In this document: piece by piece, positions 7,587-15,930 of the stretch
How the letters are laid out: the number at the start of each line of letters is the position of its first letter
Numbering within the stretch: position 1 is the first letter of the stretch
From: an uncultured Desulfuromonadales bacterium
GTDB taxonomy: Bacteria; Desulfobacterota; Desulfuromonadia; Desulfuromonadales; Geopsychrobacteraceae
Length of the DNA: 16,455 bases
Direction: 5' to 3'
NCBI GenBank assembly: GCA_947259685.1
Contig: CAMYNC010000085.1
Coordinates: forward strand, 28,411 to 44,865
Position numbers and translations under genes: made by a program
The notes under the pieces: model-generated
Told to the model about the DNA's origin: nothing
The model's database searches: none
What the model saw: only the letters and a program-made list of their open reading frames with translations

Positions 7587-8039
7587 ATGAGTGATTCAGC
7601 GATGTATGATCCTAAACAACGCCTCGAGGAGATTATCGTCAAGCTGCGTGATCTGAACTTTCGTATTACCCCGCAGCGGGTGGCGATTCTCGGGATATTT
7701 CTGAACAGCCAGGATCACCCGAGCGTTGAGCAGGTTTACGCGCAGGTCAAAGCTGACTTCCCCTCCACCAGTTTGGCGACGGTCTATAAGACGGTAAACT
7801 TGCTGAAAGAGGTCGGTGAAATTCTTGAAATAGGTTTCGCTGATGGTGGTAATCGCTACGATGGCAACAAACCCTATCCTCATCCCCATTTGATTTGCAC
7901 CAAATGCAAAAAAATCATGGACCCTGAGGTCGACCTGATAGATCAGATAACAAGCGATCTAGAACAAACCTCCGGCTACCGGATCGTTTCGCACCAGATT
8001 GAATTTTTTGGGATATGCCCCGCCTGTCAGGAGAAATAG
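7587..8039 (+). CDS. perR: PerR-type peroxide-sensing repressor (Fur family)
   Basis: A metal-dependent winged-helix repressor that senses H2O2 through iron-catalysed oxidation of its histidine ligands. In the 150-residue protein all regulatory metal ligands of Bacillus PerR can be matched: H44, D92, H99, H101 and D112, with nearly the same spacing. The Asp at 112 is the usual PerR signature. The structural zinc site is four Cys, C104/C107 (CTKC) and C144/C147 (CPAC). The DNA-binding part is RITPQRVAIL...STSLATVYKTV. ATG 7587 is chosen because a weak GGGTGG site precedes it; GTG 7572 and ATG 7602 are alternatives with no better site. It lies directly before rubrerythrin, a bacterioferritin-like gene and katG2, its expected targets. 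Distinguishing PerR from Fur rests on D112 and context. Confidence 0.85.
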   Translation: MSDSAMYDPKQRLEEIIVKLRDLNFRITPQRVAILGIFLNSQDHPSVEQVYAQVKADFPSTSLATVYKTVNLLKEVGEILEIGFADGGNRYDGNKPYPHPHLICTKCKKIMDPEVDLIDQITSDLEQTSGYRIVSHQIEFFGICPACQEK

Positions 8040-8055
8040 GGGCGTAATTTTTTTT
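8017..8055 (+). terminator. Rho-independent terminator overlapping the end of perR
   Basis: GCCCC (8017-8021) pairs with GGGGC (8039-8043), enclosing CCTG-T-CAGG, and is followed by eight T (8048-8055). The hairpin includes the last codons and the TAG stop (8037-8039) of perR, so translation to the end should interfere with folding. It separates perR from the rbr transcript. Confidence 0.65.
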
Positions 8056-8068
8056 ACCTCCTTATGGA

Positions 8069-8115
8069 GAATAATTATTCCTTGATATTGACAATCGATA
8101 GTGCTGTGGTAAATA
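8069..8115 (+). promoter_or_regulatory. rbr promoter with PerR-like dyad
   Basis: GAATAATTATTC (8069-8080) is a perfect 12-bp palindrome sharing the ATAAT-N-ATT core of the perR box. Eight bases later are a consensus -35 TTGACA (8088-8093) and a -10 TAAATA (8110-8115), 16 bases apart. Transcription would start near 8122. A protein bound at the dyad would sit just upstream of the -35. Confidence 0.6.
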
Positions 8116-8121
8116 AAGAGG

Positions 8122-8200
8122 GTCTTGGCAGAGTAAATTTGCCAGCCAGAATATTGAGCAACCGGAGTTGCCATCTGGCAACATTCATTTCTAACGATAA
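8122..8200 (+). promoter_or_regulatory. Structured leader of the rbr transcript
   Basis: Three stem-loops can be drawn: TGGCA (8126-8130) with TGCCA (8140-8144); GCAAC (8158-8162) with GTTGC (8167-8171) around CGGA; and GTTGCCA (8167-8173) with TGGCAAC (8176-8182) around TC. The second and third share GTTGC and cannot form together. The leader ends at the AAGGAGAGG ribosome binding site. A 2-nt loop means the third would open slightly in practice. No known riboswitch is recognised. Confidence 0.4.
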
Positions 8201-8216
8201 GGAGAGGTAACAGCCA

Positions 8217-8792
8217 ATGAGCAGTATCAAGGGAACCGAAACCGAGAAGAATCTTCTTAAATCCTTCGCTGGCGAAAGTCAGGCACGCACCCGTTACACC
8301 TATTTTGCCAGCATCGCCAAGAAGGAAGGCTACGTGCAGATTGCTGACATCTTTGAGGAGACCGCCAACCAGGAGAAGGAGCACGCCAAACGCTTCTTCA
8401 AGTTTCTCGAAGGGGGCGACCTGGAGATCACCGCCTGTTTTCCGGCCGGTAAAATGGGCACAACTGCCGAGAATCTGCTGGCCGCCGCCATGGGCGAGCA
8501 AGAGGAACACACCGAGCTTTATCCAGCCTTCGCCAAAGTCGCCCGCGAAGAAGGGTTCAACGACATCGCCAAAGCCTGGGAGATGATCTCGGTTGCCGAG
8601 CAACAGCACGAAAAGCGCTACCGCGACCTGCTGGCCAATGTTGAAAACAATCGGGTCTTCCAGCGCGAGGAAGAGGTCGTCTGGCGTTGCCGCAACTGCG
8701 GATTCCTGCACAGCGGCAAAAAAGCCCTGGAGAACTGTCCGGCCTGCATCCATCCGCAGGCGCACTTCGAGCTGTTGGGTGAGAACTGGTAG
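8217..8792 (+). CDS. rbr: Rubrerythrin (non-haem diiron peroxidase)
   Basis: Reduces H2O2 to water using electrons passed through its own rubredoxin centre, a main peroxide scavenger of anaerobes; cytoplasmic. The 191-residue protein has the complete two-domain layout. The ferritin-like diiron domain spans about 1-140 with ligands E20, E53, H56, E94, E97, E128 and H131. The C-terminal rubredoxin-like domain carries C158/C161 (CRNC) and C174/C177 (CPAC). The start follows AAGGAGAGG about 10 bases upstream. It heads the likely unit rbr-bfr-katG2, with no terminator evident between rbr and the next gene 64 bases on. The promoter and dyad upstream point to PerR control. Confidence 0.95.
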   Translation: MSSIKGTETEKNLLKSFAGESQARTRYTYFASIAKKEGYVQIADIFEETANQEKEHAKRFFKFLEGGDLEITACFPAGKMGTTAENLLAAAMGEQEEHTELYPAFAKVAREEGFNDIAKAWEMISVAEQQHEKRYRDLLANVENNRVFQREEEVVWRCRNCGFLHSGKKALENCPACIHPQAHFELLGENW

Positions 8793-8823
8793 GGTCTATT
8801 TCCGGCTTTAAACAAATCACAAC

Positions 8824-8838
8824 AGGAGGAAGAAGAGG
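8824..8838 (+). promoter_or_regulatory. Orphaned ribosome binding site of the bacterioferritin-like gene
   Basis: AGGAGG (8824-8829) is the best Shine-Dalgarno match in the cluster. Six bases after it, in the correct frame, is AGG (8836-8838), one substitution (T to G) from ATG. The codons after it already encode family-like sequence (HEKSIELL), which indicates that translation originally began here. Confidence 0.6.
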
Positions 8839-8856
8839 CACGAGAAAAGCATCGAG

Positions 8857-9339
8857 TTGTTGAACAAGGCTGTCGCCGATGAAGTGGCTGCATTGTACCA
8901 GTACATGTATTTCCATTTTCATTGTGATGACCAGGGCTTCGACCTGTTGGCGACACTGTTTAAAAGAACCGCTATCGAAGAGATGATCCAATTCGAAAAC
9001 CTCGCCGAGCGGATCCTCTTTCTCGGTGGCGACGTCGAGATGAAAGCCTCTGGCGACATCAAAAAGGTCACCGACGTCGAAGAAATGCTGAAAATGGCCC
9101 GTGCCATGGAAGAACAGAGCGCCATGGACTACAACCGCTGGGCCAATGAGTGCAGTGCCAATGCCGATTCCGTATCGAAGAAACTTTTCGAGCAACTGGT
9201 GGTCGACGAGGAGCATCTCTACGACCAGTACGATAACGAAATCGACAACCTGGATCGCTTCGGCAAGGAATACCTCGCCCTGCAGTCGATCGAACGCAGC
9301 AAATCTCGTCGTGCCATGGCTGGCTCTGGTGGCGAGTGA
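8857..9339 (+). CDS. Bacterioferritin-like diiron/ferritin protein with altered start and ligands
   Basis: A four-helix ferritin-like protein, probably for iron storage or detoxification. The frame is homologous-looking back to 8836 (HEKSIELLNKAVADE), with a perfect AGGAGG at 8824-8829, yet the codon at the right distance (8836-8838) is AGG where ATG is expected. The first usable starts are TTG 8857 or 8860, without a nearby ribosome binding site, so the listed start is provisional. From TTG 8857, E9, E42 and E84/E85 look like ferroxidase ligands. The ExxH histidine of the second helix is Q45 (EEMIQ), and the fourth-helix ExxH reads DEEHL at 117-121. M43, at the place of the Bfr haem ligand, is kept. 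The rest is colinear and uninterrupted to TGA 9337-9339. It sits between rbr and katG2. It may be functional at low level or decaying. Confidence 0.75.
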   Translation: MLNKAVADEVAALYQYMYFHFHCDDQGFDLLATLFKRTAIEEMIQFENLAERILFLGGDVEMKASGDIKKVTDVEEMLKMARAMEEQSAMDYNRWANECSANADSVSKKLFEQLVVDEEHLYDQYDNEIDNLDRFGKEYLALQSIERSKSRRAMAGSGGE

Positions 9340-9482
9340 CAACAGTGAGACCTGGATAACTCCATTATATCTATCAGGGGGAGCGTATGGACACCGGCTT
9401 GACAGAAGAGGACCAAGGCAGCCCTTGATCGCAAAATTCAACGGTAGTCAGGTTGTATGAGTTGATGGACAAGACTCATTAG

Positions 9483-11720
<2,238 letters not shown>

Positions 11721-11774
11721 TCGGAACAAAAAGGTCTTCAAAGGCTACTGAACACTTTGGGAAACAATGAAGTA

Positions 11775-11820
11775 AGAAAGGTGGTATTTCAATTTCATCT
11801 GAAATTCCGCCTTTCTTTAT
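11775..11820 (+). terminator. Rho-independent terminator after katG2
   Basis: A long stem of about 16 pairs, AGAAAGGTGG-T-ATTTCA (11775-11791) with TGAAAT-T-CCGCCTTTCT (11800-11816), with one T/T mismatch and one G-U pair, is followed by TT and then TAT. It begins about 55 bases after the stop codon and closes the peroxide cluster. Confidence 0.7.
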
Positions 11821-12157
11821 CGTTAATTGTCTGCTCTCCGCAGAAGCGGAGCCAGTAGAGACAGGTCCAGATCAGATTCCTACAAGTAGATATAATTGAG
11901 ACAATAAAATAGAAAAAACAGACCATGTCTTTATTTAACTAATTGATCAAAGAAGCTAAGAATAGACTAAAGTATTAATTTTCATAAAATTTCAGGAATG
12001 AAAGAGATATAACTCTCAACATATTTGTCTCTTCATAAGAAGGATGGTAAAAGTGAGGGAAAAAATAAAATTCTTCTAAATCTCAAATAGCCGCCATATC
12101 AATAAACTTTGGCTAGGGAATGTCTTTTTATTGTTACCAAAAATATGGAGATTACTC
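11821..12157. other. AT-rich intergenic region upstream of the tetrahaem cytochrome
   Basis: About 340 bases, much more AT-rich than the flanking genes, with no supported ORF. It includes a hairpin CTCCGC-AGAA-GCGGAG (11836-11851), a -10-like TATAAT (11891-11896) without a good -35, and a small dyad GAG-ATATAA-CTC around 12006. I looked for a cyclic-di-GMP (GEMM) riboswitch, common before cytochromes in this group, and do not see its conserved core. Confidence 0.35.
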
Positions 12158-12775
12158 ATGAAGGAACTAACTATCGGAACACTGGTGTTGTTTGTTGTTT
12201 TGTTAACAACCTTTTTGTTTTCAAGTTCAAATGTATGGGCCTGGGGTAGCAGTTCCCGGGGTAGCAGTTTTTGGGGGAGTAGTTCCAGTTCATATGGGGA
12301 TTCAAACGACAGCCCTTCCAATACCTCAGACAGTTCAAACGACAGCTCTTGGGGCTCCAGTGGGACCTCACGGGACGGCTCGACTAGCTGGTCAAGCTGG
12401 TCATATTCTGATAATGGTAGTTCTCTTTCCGAAGATTATTGCCGCAAGTGTCACTCGAATCTTGACCGGTTCGTGTTTTTGCAATATGAAAACCCTGACA
12501 AGCACCATCTTTTAGTCGATAAAACTATTCCAAAATACAGCGTTGCGCCGAATGACACCCCTGGGGACCTGTATGAATGTCTGACCTGCCACTCAGTGGA
12601 GTGGGTTGGCGACGCCTTCGAAATGAAGGTCACCCGTGATTGCCTTAAGTGTCATCCAATTAATACCGTTACTGGTTCCCCTCGTAGCAATAACGTCCAT
12701 CATCGCACAAAGACCTACAGATCCTTTAGCTGCAATATCTGCCACGGTGTCATTGGATGGGGTTGGGGGAGATAG
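12158..12775 (+). CDS. Exported tetrahaem c-type cytochrome with serine-rich stalk
   Basis: A 205-residue exported electron-transfer protein. The signal peptide has a hydrophobic core (IGTLVLFVVLLTTFLF) and probable cleavage after NVWA (residue 28). Residues 29-94 are low complexity: 30 of 66 are serine, with recurring WGSS units and Asp, Asn and Gly. The rest carries four haem motifs, CRKCH (95-99), CLTCH (141-145), CLKCH (162-166) and CNICH (192-196). There are no other cysteines. The only other histidines are two pairs, H116-H117 and H181-H182, exactly enough to ligate all four haems as bis-His. The start follows GGAG by 7 bases. It looks like a single-gene unit between terminators. It is related in general to the cytochrome c3/c7 world, but I cannot name a family; the partner redox protein is unknown. 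Confidence 0.85.
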   Translation: MKELTIGTLVLFVVLLTTFLFSSSNVWAWGSSSRGSSFWGSSSSSYGDSNDSPSNTSDSSNDSSWGSSGTSRDGSTSWSSWSYSDNGSSLSEDYCRKCHSNLDRFVFLQYENPDKHHLLVDKTIPKYSVAPNDTPGDLYECLTCHSVEWVGDAFEMKVTRDCLKCHPINTVTGSPRSNNVHHRTKTYRSFSCNICHGVIGWGWGR

Positions 12776-12847
12776 TGGCAGTTAAGGACAAGAGATAACA
12801 GATGATTCGAACGTAGGTGATATTAAATCACGATTTCAAGCACCACT

Positions 12848-12876
12848 AAGCCCCAACCTGAAACAGGTTGGGGCTT
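12848..12876. terminator. Strong bidirectional terminator after the cytochrome gene
   Basis: Perfect 13-bp arms AAGCCCCAACCTG (12848-12860) and CAGGTTGGGGCTT (12864-12876) enclose an AAA loop. The flanking T content is modest (CTTCTTATG on the plus side). Confidence 0.7.
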
Positions 12877-12880
12877 CTTA

Positions 12881-12906
12881 TGTTTGCCCAGCGGAGCTGG
12901 CAAACA
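12881..12906. terminator. Second hairpin between the convergent genes
   Basis: TGTTTGCC (12881-12888) and GGCAAACA (12899-12906) are perfect complements, with AGC/GCT extending the stem past one bulged C. No good T run follows on either strand. It is the middle one of three adjacent hairpins. Confidence 0.45.
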
Positions 12907-12940
12907 AAAAAACGCCCCCGCAATTAAATGCAGGGGCGTT
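12904..12940 (-). terminator. Rho-independent terminator for the minus-strand flavoprotein gene
   Basis: Read on the minus strand, AACGCCCCTGC (12940-12930) pairs with GCGGGGGCGTT (12921-12911) with one mismatch, followed by a run of T (the A run at 12904-12912). It lies 36 bases past the stop of the minus-strand gene. Confidence 0.75.
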
Positions 12941-12975
12941 CGAGTTTCAGTACTCAGATTGCCCCAGTGAGGCAA

Positions 12976-14691
12976 TCAGCCCCGCCGCCAGGCATGGTAT
13001 TTTTCGATCCACTCCAACAGCTTCTCCGGGGCATGATTTTTCTTCCAGACTCCGGCCGCCATCTTGTTCATTTCGGCCAGGGTCGGGTAAGTATGGATGG
13101 TGCCAAGGATTTTATTCAAGCCCAGTTTGTATTTCATCGCCAAAACATATTCGGCCAGCAGATCACCGGCATGGCTGCCGACAATGGTCACCCCAAGGAT
13201 GCTGTCGCTGCCCGGCTTGGTCAGCACCTTGACCCAGCCGTGATCTTCACTGTCAGCAATCGCCCGATCGAGATCGTCAATTTCATAGCGGGTCACCTCA
13301 AAGGCAATGTTCTGCTGCTTGGCTTCAGTTTCATTCAGGCCGACCCGGGCCACTTCTGCGTCGGTAAAAGTCGCCCAGGGGATCACCCGGTAGTCGGCCT
13401 TGAACTTCTTCAGTTCACCAAACAGGGCATTGACCGAGGCATACCAAGCCTGGTGGGCGGCAGTATGGGTAAATTGATAAGGTCCAGCCACATCCCCGGC
13501 ACAGAGGATATTGGGGAAATTGGTGCGCAGAAAAGGATCGCTGGCCAGGGTGCCGCGTTCACTGACCTGGACACCCAACTCTTCCAGACCGAAGCCGCTG
13601 ACGTTCGCTTTGCGACCGACAGCAATCAACAGCTGGTCAAACTCGACCTCGACCGTTTCACCGTCCTGTTCACAGACCAACCATTGCCGATCTGAATCGA
13701 CCTTTACCTCCTTGGCGGCATGTCCGGTCAGGACCTGAATCCCTTCTGCCTCGAACTTCTGCTGGATGTATTCACCGACCTCGGGGTCTTCCCGCGCCAT
13801 AATCCGCGGCAGCATCTCAATTTGCGTCACCTGGCTGCCGAGCCGGGCAAACGCCTGGGTCAACTCACTGCCAATCGGGCCACCACCAAGGACGACCAAT
13901 CTCTTTGGCAGTTCGCGCAAACTCCAGACATTATCGGAGGTCAGATAGTCGATCTGCTCCAAACCCTGAATTGGCGGTACGAACGGCCGGGCACCGGTGG
14001 CAATAATAATGCTGCGGGTAGTCAGAATCTTACCGTCGGCTTCCACCGTCCAGGGCGAAGTGACCTTCGCCTCCCCTGCGATCACTTCAACGCCAAGTTC
14101 GGTGTAGCGCTCCACCGAATCGTGCGGCTCGACCTTTTTAACCACCTGCTGAACCCGCTCCATCACCTCGGCAAAATCGAACTCGACCTCAGTCTTCTTG
14201 AAACCAAACTCCTTAGCCCGCTTGGCGTAGGAAAGCATCTTGGCACTACGGATCAATGCCTTACTCGGCACGCAGCCAGTGTTCAGGCAATCGCCACCCA
14301 TCTGGTGTTTTTCGATCAAGGCCACCTTGGCCTTGACCGCCGCCGCAATGTAACTGCTGACCAATCCGGCGCTGCCGGCGCCGATCACCACTAAGTTGTA
14401 GTCGAACCTCTCAGGCCGCTCAAAATCCTTGAACACCTTGCGGGACTGAACAACATCAAGAACCTTTTTGGCAACCAAAGGAAAAATTCCCAGCAGGGCA
14501 AAAGAAAAAATGATCCCCGGAGAAAGGATCCCGGCAGCGCTTTCCAACTGCCCGATCTGGGTGCCGGCGTTCACATAAACAAAGGTCCCGGCGAGCATCC
14601 CGACCTGACTGACGAGATAGAACAGCGAGGTCTTCAGCGGCGTTAGCCCCATCAGCAGATTGATCACAAAGAAAGGGAATATCGGTACCAA
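12976..14691 (-). CDS. FAD-dependent disulfide oxidoreductase part (3' fragment of the fusion)
   Basis: This open frame of 571 residues holds the last part of the membrane domain (1-75, three probable hydrophobic helices, with PIFPFFVINLLMGLT) and a complete class I pyridine nucleotide-disulfide oxidoreductase. FAD binding is at GAGSAG (104-109), the redox-active pair C135/C140 is in GGDCLNTGCVPSK, NAD(P) binding is in VVLGGGPIGSE, the second FAD contact is LCAGDVAG, and the dimerisation domain carries the catalytic HTYPTLAE histidine and glutamate. It resembles MerA and dihydrolipoamide dehydrogenase, but it lacks an NmerA domain and the C-terminal Cys pair of mercuric reductase, so mercury reduction is not supported. 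The start at 14691 is only a TTG without a ribosome binding site; the natural start is at 15134. Confidence 0.8.
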   Translation of the reverse strand: MVPIFPFFVINLLMGLTPLKTSLFYLVSQVGMLAGTFVYVNAGTQIGQLESAAGILSPGIIFSFALLGIFPLVAKKVLDVVQSRKVFKDFERPERFDYNLVVIGAGSAGLVSSYIAAAVKAKVALIEKHQMGGDCLNTGCVPSKALIRSAKMLSYAKRAKEFGFKKTEVEFDFAEVMERVQQVVKKVEPHDSVERYTELGVEVIAGEAKVTSPWTVEADGKILTTRSIIIATGARPFVPPIQGLEQIDYLTSDNVWSLRELPKRLVVLGGGPIGSELTQAFARLGSQVTQIEMLPRIMAREDPEVGEYIQQKFEAEGIQVLTGHAAKEVKVDSDRQWLVCEQDGETVEVEFDQLLIAVGRKANVSGFGLEELGVQVSERGTLASDPFLRTNFPNILCAGDVAGPYQFTHTAAHQAWYASVNALFGELKKFKADYRVIPWATFTDAEVARVGLNETEAKQQNIAFEVTRYEIDDLDRAIADSEDHGWVKVLTKPGSDSILGVTIVGSHAGDLLAEYVLAMKYKLGLNKILGTIHTYPTLAEMNKMAAGVWKKNHAPEKLLEWIEKYHAWRRG

Positions 14692-15134
14692 CCGAAGCGA
14701 AAACAGGTAGAAAGCGAAAACAGGTAGAAAGCGCCCTCCTTTTCCACCCCATCGTTAATCGCCTTGAGCTTGTCGCCGAACTTGCCCTGCACCCAGTCGC
14801 GAAGCAGAAAGCGTGAGACCAAAAACGCCAGGGTGGCACCGATACTGCTGGCAAAACTGACTACGATCAGCGCCGCCCAGAGCCCGAACAGTGCCCCGCC
14901 GGCCAGGGTCATCACCGCTGCCCCCGGCAAGGAGAGTGCGGTCACCAGCACATAGATGACAAAATAGGCCAACAACGTCGAAAAACGGTTCTGCTGATAA
15001 TATTCGTTGAACGCCTGCTGCTGACTCTTAAGATAATCAAGGGTCAGATATTGGCCCAGATCAAAGGCGAAAAACAGGATCACCAGCAGGGCGATCGCCA
15101 GGATCAGGACAATTTTTGTCGTGCGACTCTTCAT
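14664..15134 (-). CDS. TVP38/TMEM64 (VTT) membrane domain (5' fragment of the fusion)
   Basis: A 156-residue open frame starting at ATG 15134 behind AGGAGGAAC on the minus strand. It has an N-terminal membrane anchor (IVLILAIALLVILFFAF), then the VTT-domain hallmark LPGAAVMTLAGGALFG and the FASSIGATLAFLVSRFLL helix. After GAFYLFSL it enters the duplicated 17 bases and continues in the wrong frame for about 17 residues (STCFRFGWYRYSLSL) to a stop. The fragment lacks the rest of the domain and is unlikely to fold. An alternative longer start at 15245 would overlap the divergent gene and has no support. Confidence 0.75.
   Translation of the reverse strand: MKSRTTKIVLILAIALLVILFFAFDLGQYLTLDYLKSQQQAFNEYYQQNRFSTLLAYFVIYVLVTALSLPGAAVMTLAGGALFGLWAALIVVSFASSIGATLAFLVSRFLLRDWVQGKFGDKLKAINDGVEKEGAFYLFSLSTCFRFGWYRYSLSL
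14697..14730. repeat. 17-bp perfect tandem duplication
   Basis: GCGAAAACAGGTAGAAA occurs twice in immediate succession (14697-14713 and 14714-14730); the period-17 tract extends over 14695-14733. Seventeen is not a multiple of three, so it shifts the reading frame of the minus-strand fusion gene. No comparable repeat is seen elsewhere in the gene. Confidence 0.95.
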
Positions 15135-15219
15135 ATTCGATGTTCCTCCTCGGCATTGGGCAAATGAGCCACCGCAAGTGTAACAGAAATCAGCAGCTCC
15201 TCGGACGAGTAAATCAGGG

Positions 15220-15225
15220 TATAAT
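15220..15225 (+). promoter_or_regulatory. -10 element adjacent to the start codon (possible leaderless transcript)
   Basis: A consensus TATAAT ends 7 bases before ATG 15233, so transcription would begin at or next to the A of the start codon. No Shine-Dalgarno sequence precedes the ATG. The -35 position (15197-15202, CTCCTC) is poor. Confidence 0.45.
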
Positions 15226-15232
15226 CTGCACC

Positions 15233-15853
15233 ATGCGCGAACCAAAATTCGATCCGAAAAAAATTTATCGCCACGATGATAAGACCGGCAGCTTTTTTAT
15301 CGACATCGATCTGGACTATTATCGAGAGCTCTACAGCGAGTGGGATTTTTCGCCCCAGCGCAACCGCGACCTCGATGAAGATCTGCTGGAATATTTACGC
15401 GACTGCAGCGACGAAATTCCTCGCCGCGCACCACTGATCCTGGTCATGCGCCTGCCCCAGGAGGTCTACAACCCTATCAAGGAAGGCAGAGCGACCGAGG
15501 GATTCAAGAACTTCTTCACCTACCTGATTCGCCGCGAAAAAAACCGCAGCAAAGGCTACTATTCTCGGATTGTCAAATTCCTCATTCTCGGAGCTCTGCT
15601 GCTGGTTCTGGCCTCGCTGCTAAAGAAATTCCTGGCCTCCATTGCGCACAACGAACTGCTGATTGAAGGATTGATCATCGGGGCCTGGGTTTCGATCTGG
15701 GAGGTCTTTTCGATTCTGTTCTTCAAACTCTCCGAGCATCGCAAAAAGATAGCCTGCTATCGACGCTTGCAGAAGGCAAAAATCGATTACCTTTACCGCC
15801 CCGGCCCCCTGCAGCAGAATCCGACTCCGGACCAAGCCGATTTACGCCACTAA
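15233..15853 (+). CDS. Unrecognised membrane protein with two TM helices
   Basis: A 206-residue protein that I cannot assign to a family. Residues 1-110 are soluble, acidic and aromatic (IDIDLDYYRELYSEWDF; later EVYNPIKEGRATEGFKNFF). Two probable transmembrane helices follow, about 114-130 (VKFLILGALLLVLASLL) and 142-164, then a basic tail (KLSEHRKKIACYRRLQKAK) and a Pro-rich end. Both termini are predicted on the same side, probably cytoplasmic given the flanking Arg/Lys. ATG 15233 is the only start before the conserved-looking MREPKFDPKKIY; the longer upstream frame would run through the promoter. It diverges from the TVP38-fusion gene with 98 bases between, and may form a unit with the exported protein downstream. 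Confidence 0.75.
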   Translation: MREPKFDPKKIYRHDDKTGSFFIDIDLDYYRELYSEWDFSPQRNRDLDEDLLEYLRDCSDEIPRRAPLILVMRLPQEVYNPIKEGRATEGFKNFFTYLIRREKNRSKGYYSRIVKFLILGALLLVLASLLKKFLASIAHNELLIEGLIIGAWVSIWEVFSILFFKLSEHRKKIACYRRLQKAKIDYLYRPGPLQQNPTPDQADLRH

Positions 15854-15930
15854 AACATTCGATAAAACCCTGTTATTTATTCACCCATATGCTAAGATGC
15901 CTTGTTATTTCAAGCTTTTCCAAGGGGCCT

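Larger units (their letters stand above)
12976..15134 (-). pseudogene. TVP38/TMEM64-flavoprotein disulfide reductase fusion, split by a 17-bp duplication
   Basis: Removing one copy of the 17-base tandem repeat at 14697-14730 restores a single frame of 713 codons from ATG 15134 to TGA 12976-12978. The join then reads GAFYLFSLRLVPIFPFF, the conserved core of the TVP38/TMEM64 (VTT) membrane domain, running on into an FAD/NAD disulfide reductase. Fusions of this layout and length are found in proteobacteria and cyanobacteria. The ribosome binding site AGGAGG (minus strand, near 15145) and the terminator at 12904-12940 are intact, and no other lesion is seen, so the break is recent, a reversible switch, or an assembly error. 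It is probably anchored in the inner membrane with the reductase in the cytoplasm; the substrate is unknown. Confidence 0.8.

Noticed and set aside
7959..8765. Minus-strand open frames across perR-rbr and rbr-bfr (also 8557-9441).
   Set aside because: They lie antisense to genes with complete diagnostic motifs and have no ribosome binding sites.
9387..9428. A 13-residue ORF (MDTGLTEEDQGSP) behind AGGGGGAG, upstream of katG2.
   Set aside because: Good ribosome binding site, but far too short to judge; no regulatory codon run and no attenuator hairpin downstream.
11821..12157. Possible cyclic-di-GMP (GEMM) riboswitch before the cytochrome gene.
   Set aside because: The conserved core and tetraloop receptor are not present; only a simple CTCCGC/GCGGAG hairpin is seen.
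12976..14691. Naming the flavoprotein mercuric reductase (MerA).
   Set aside because: There is no NmerA domain, no C-terminal vicinal cysteines and no mer genes nearby; only the shared CxxxxC fold is present.
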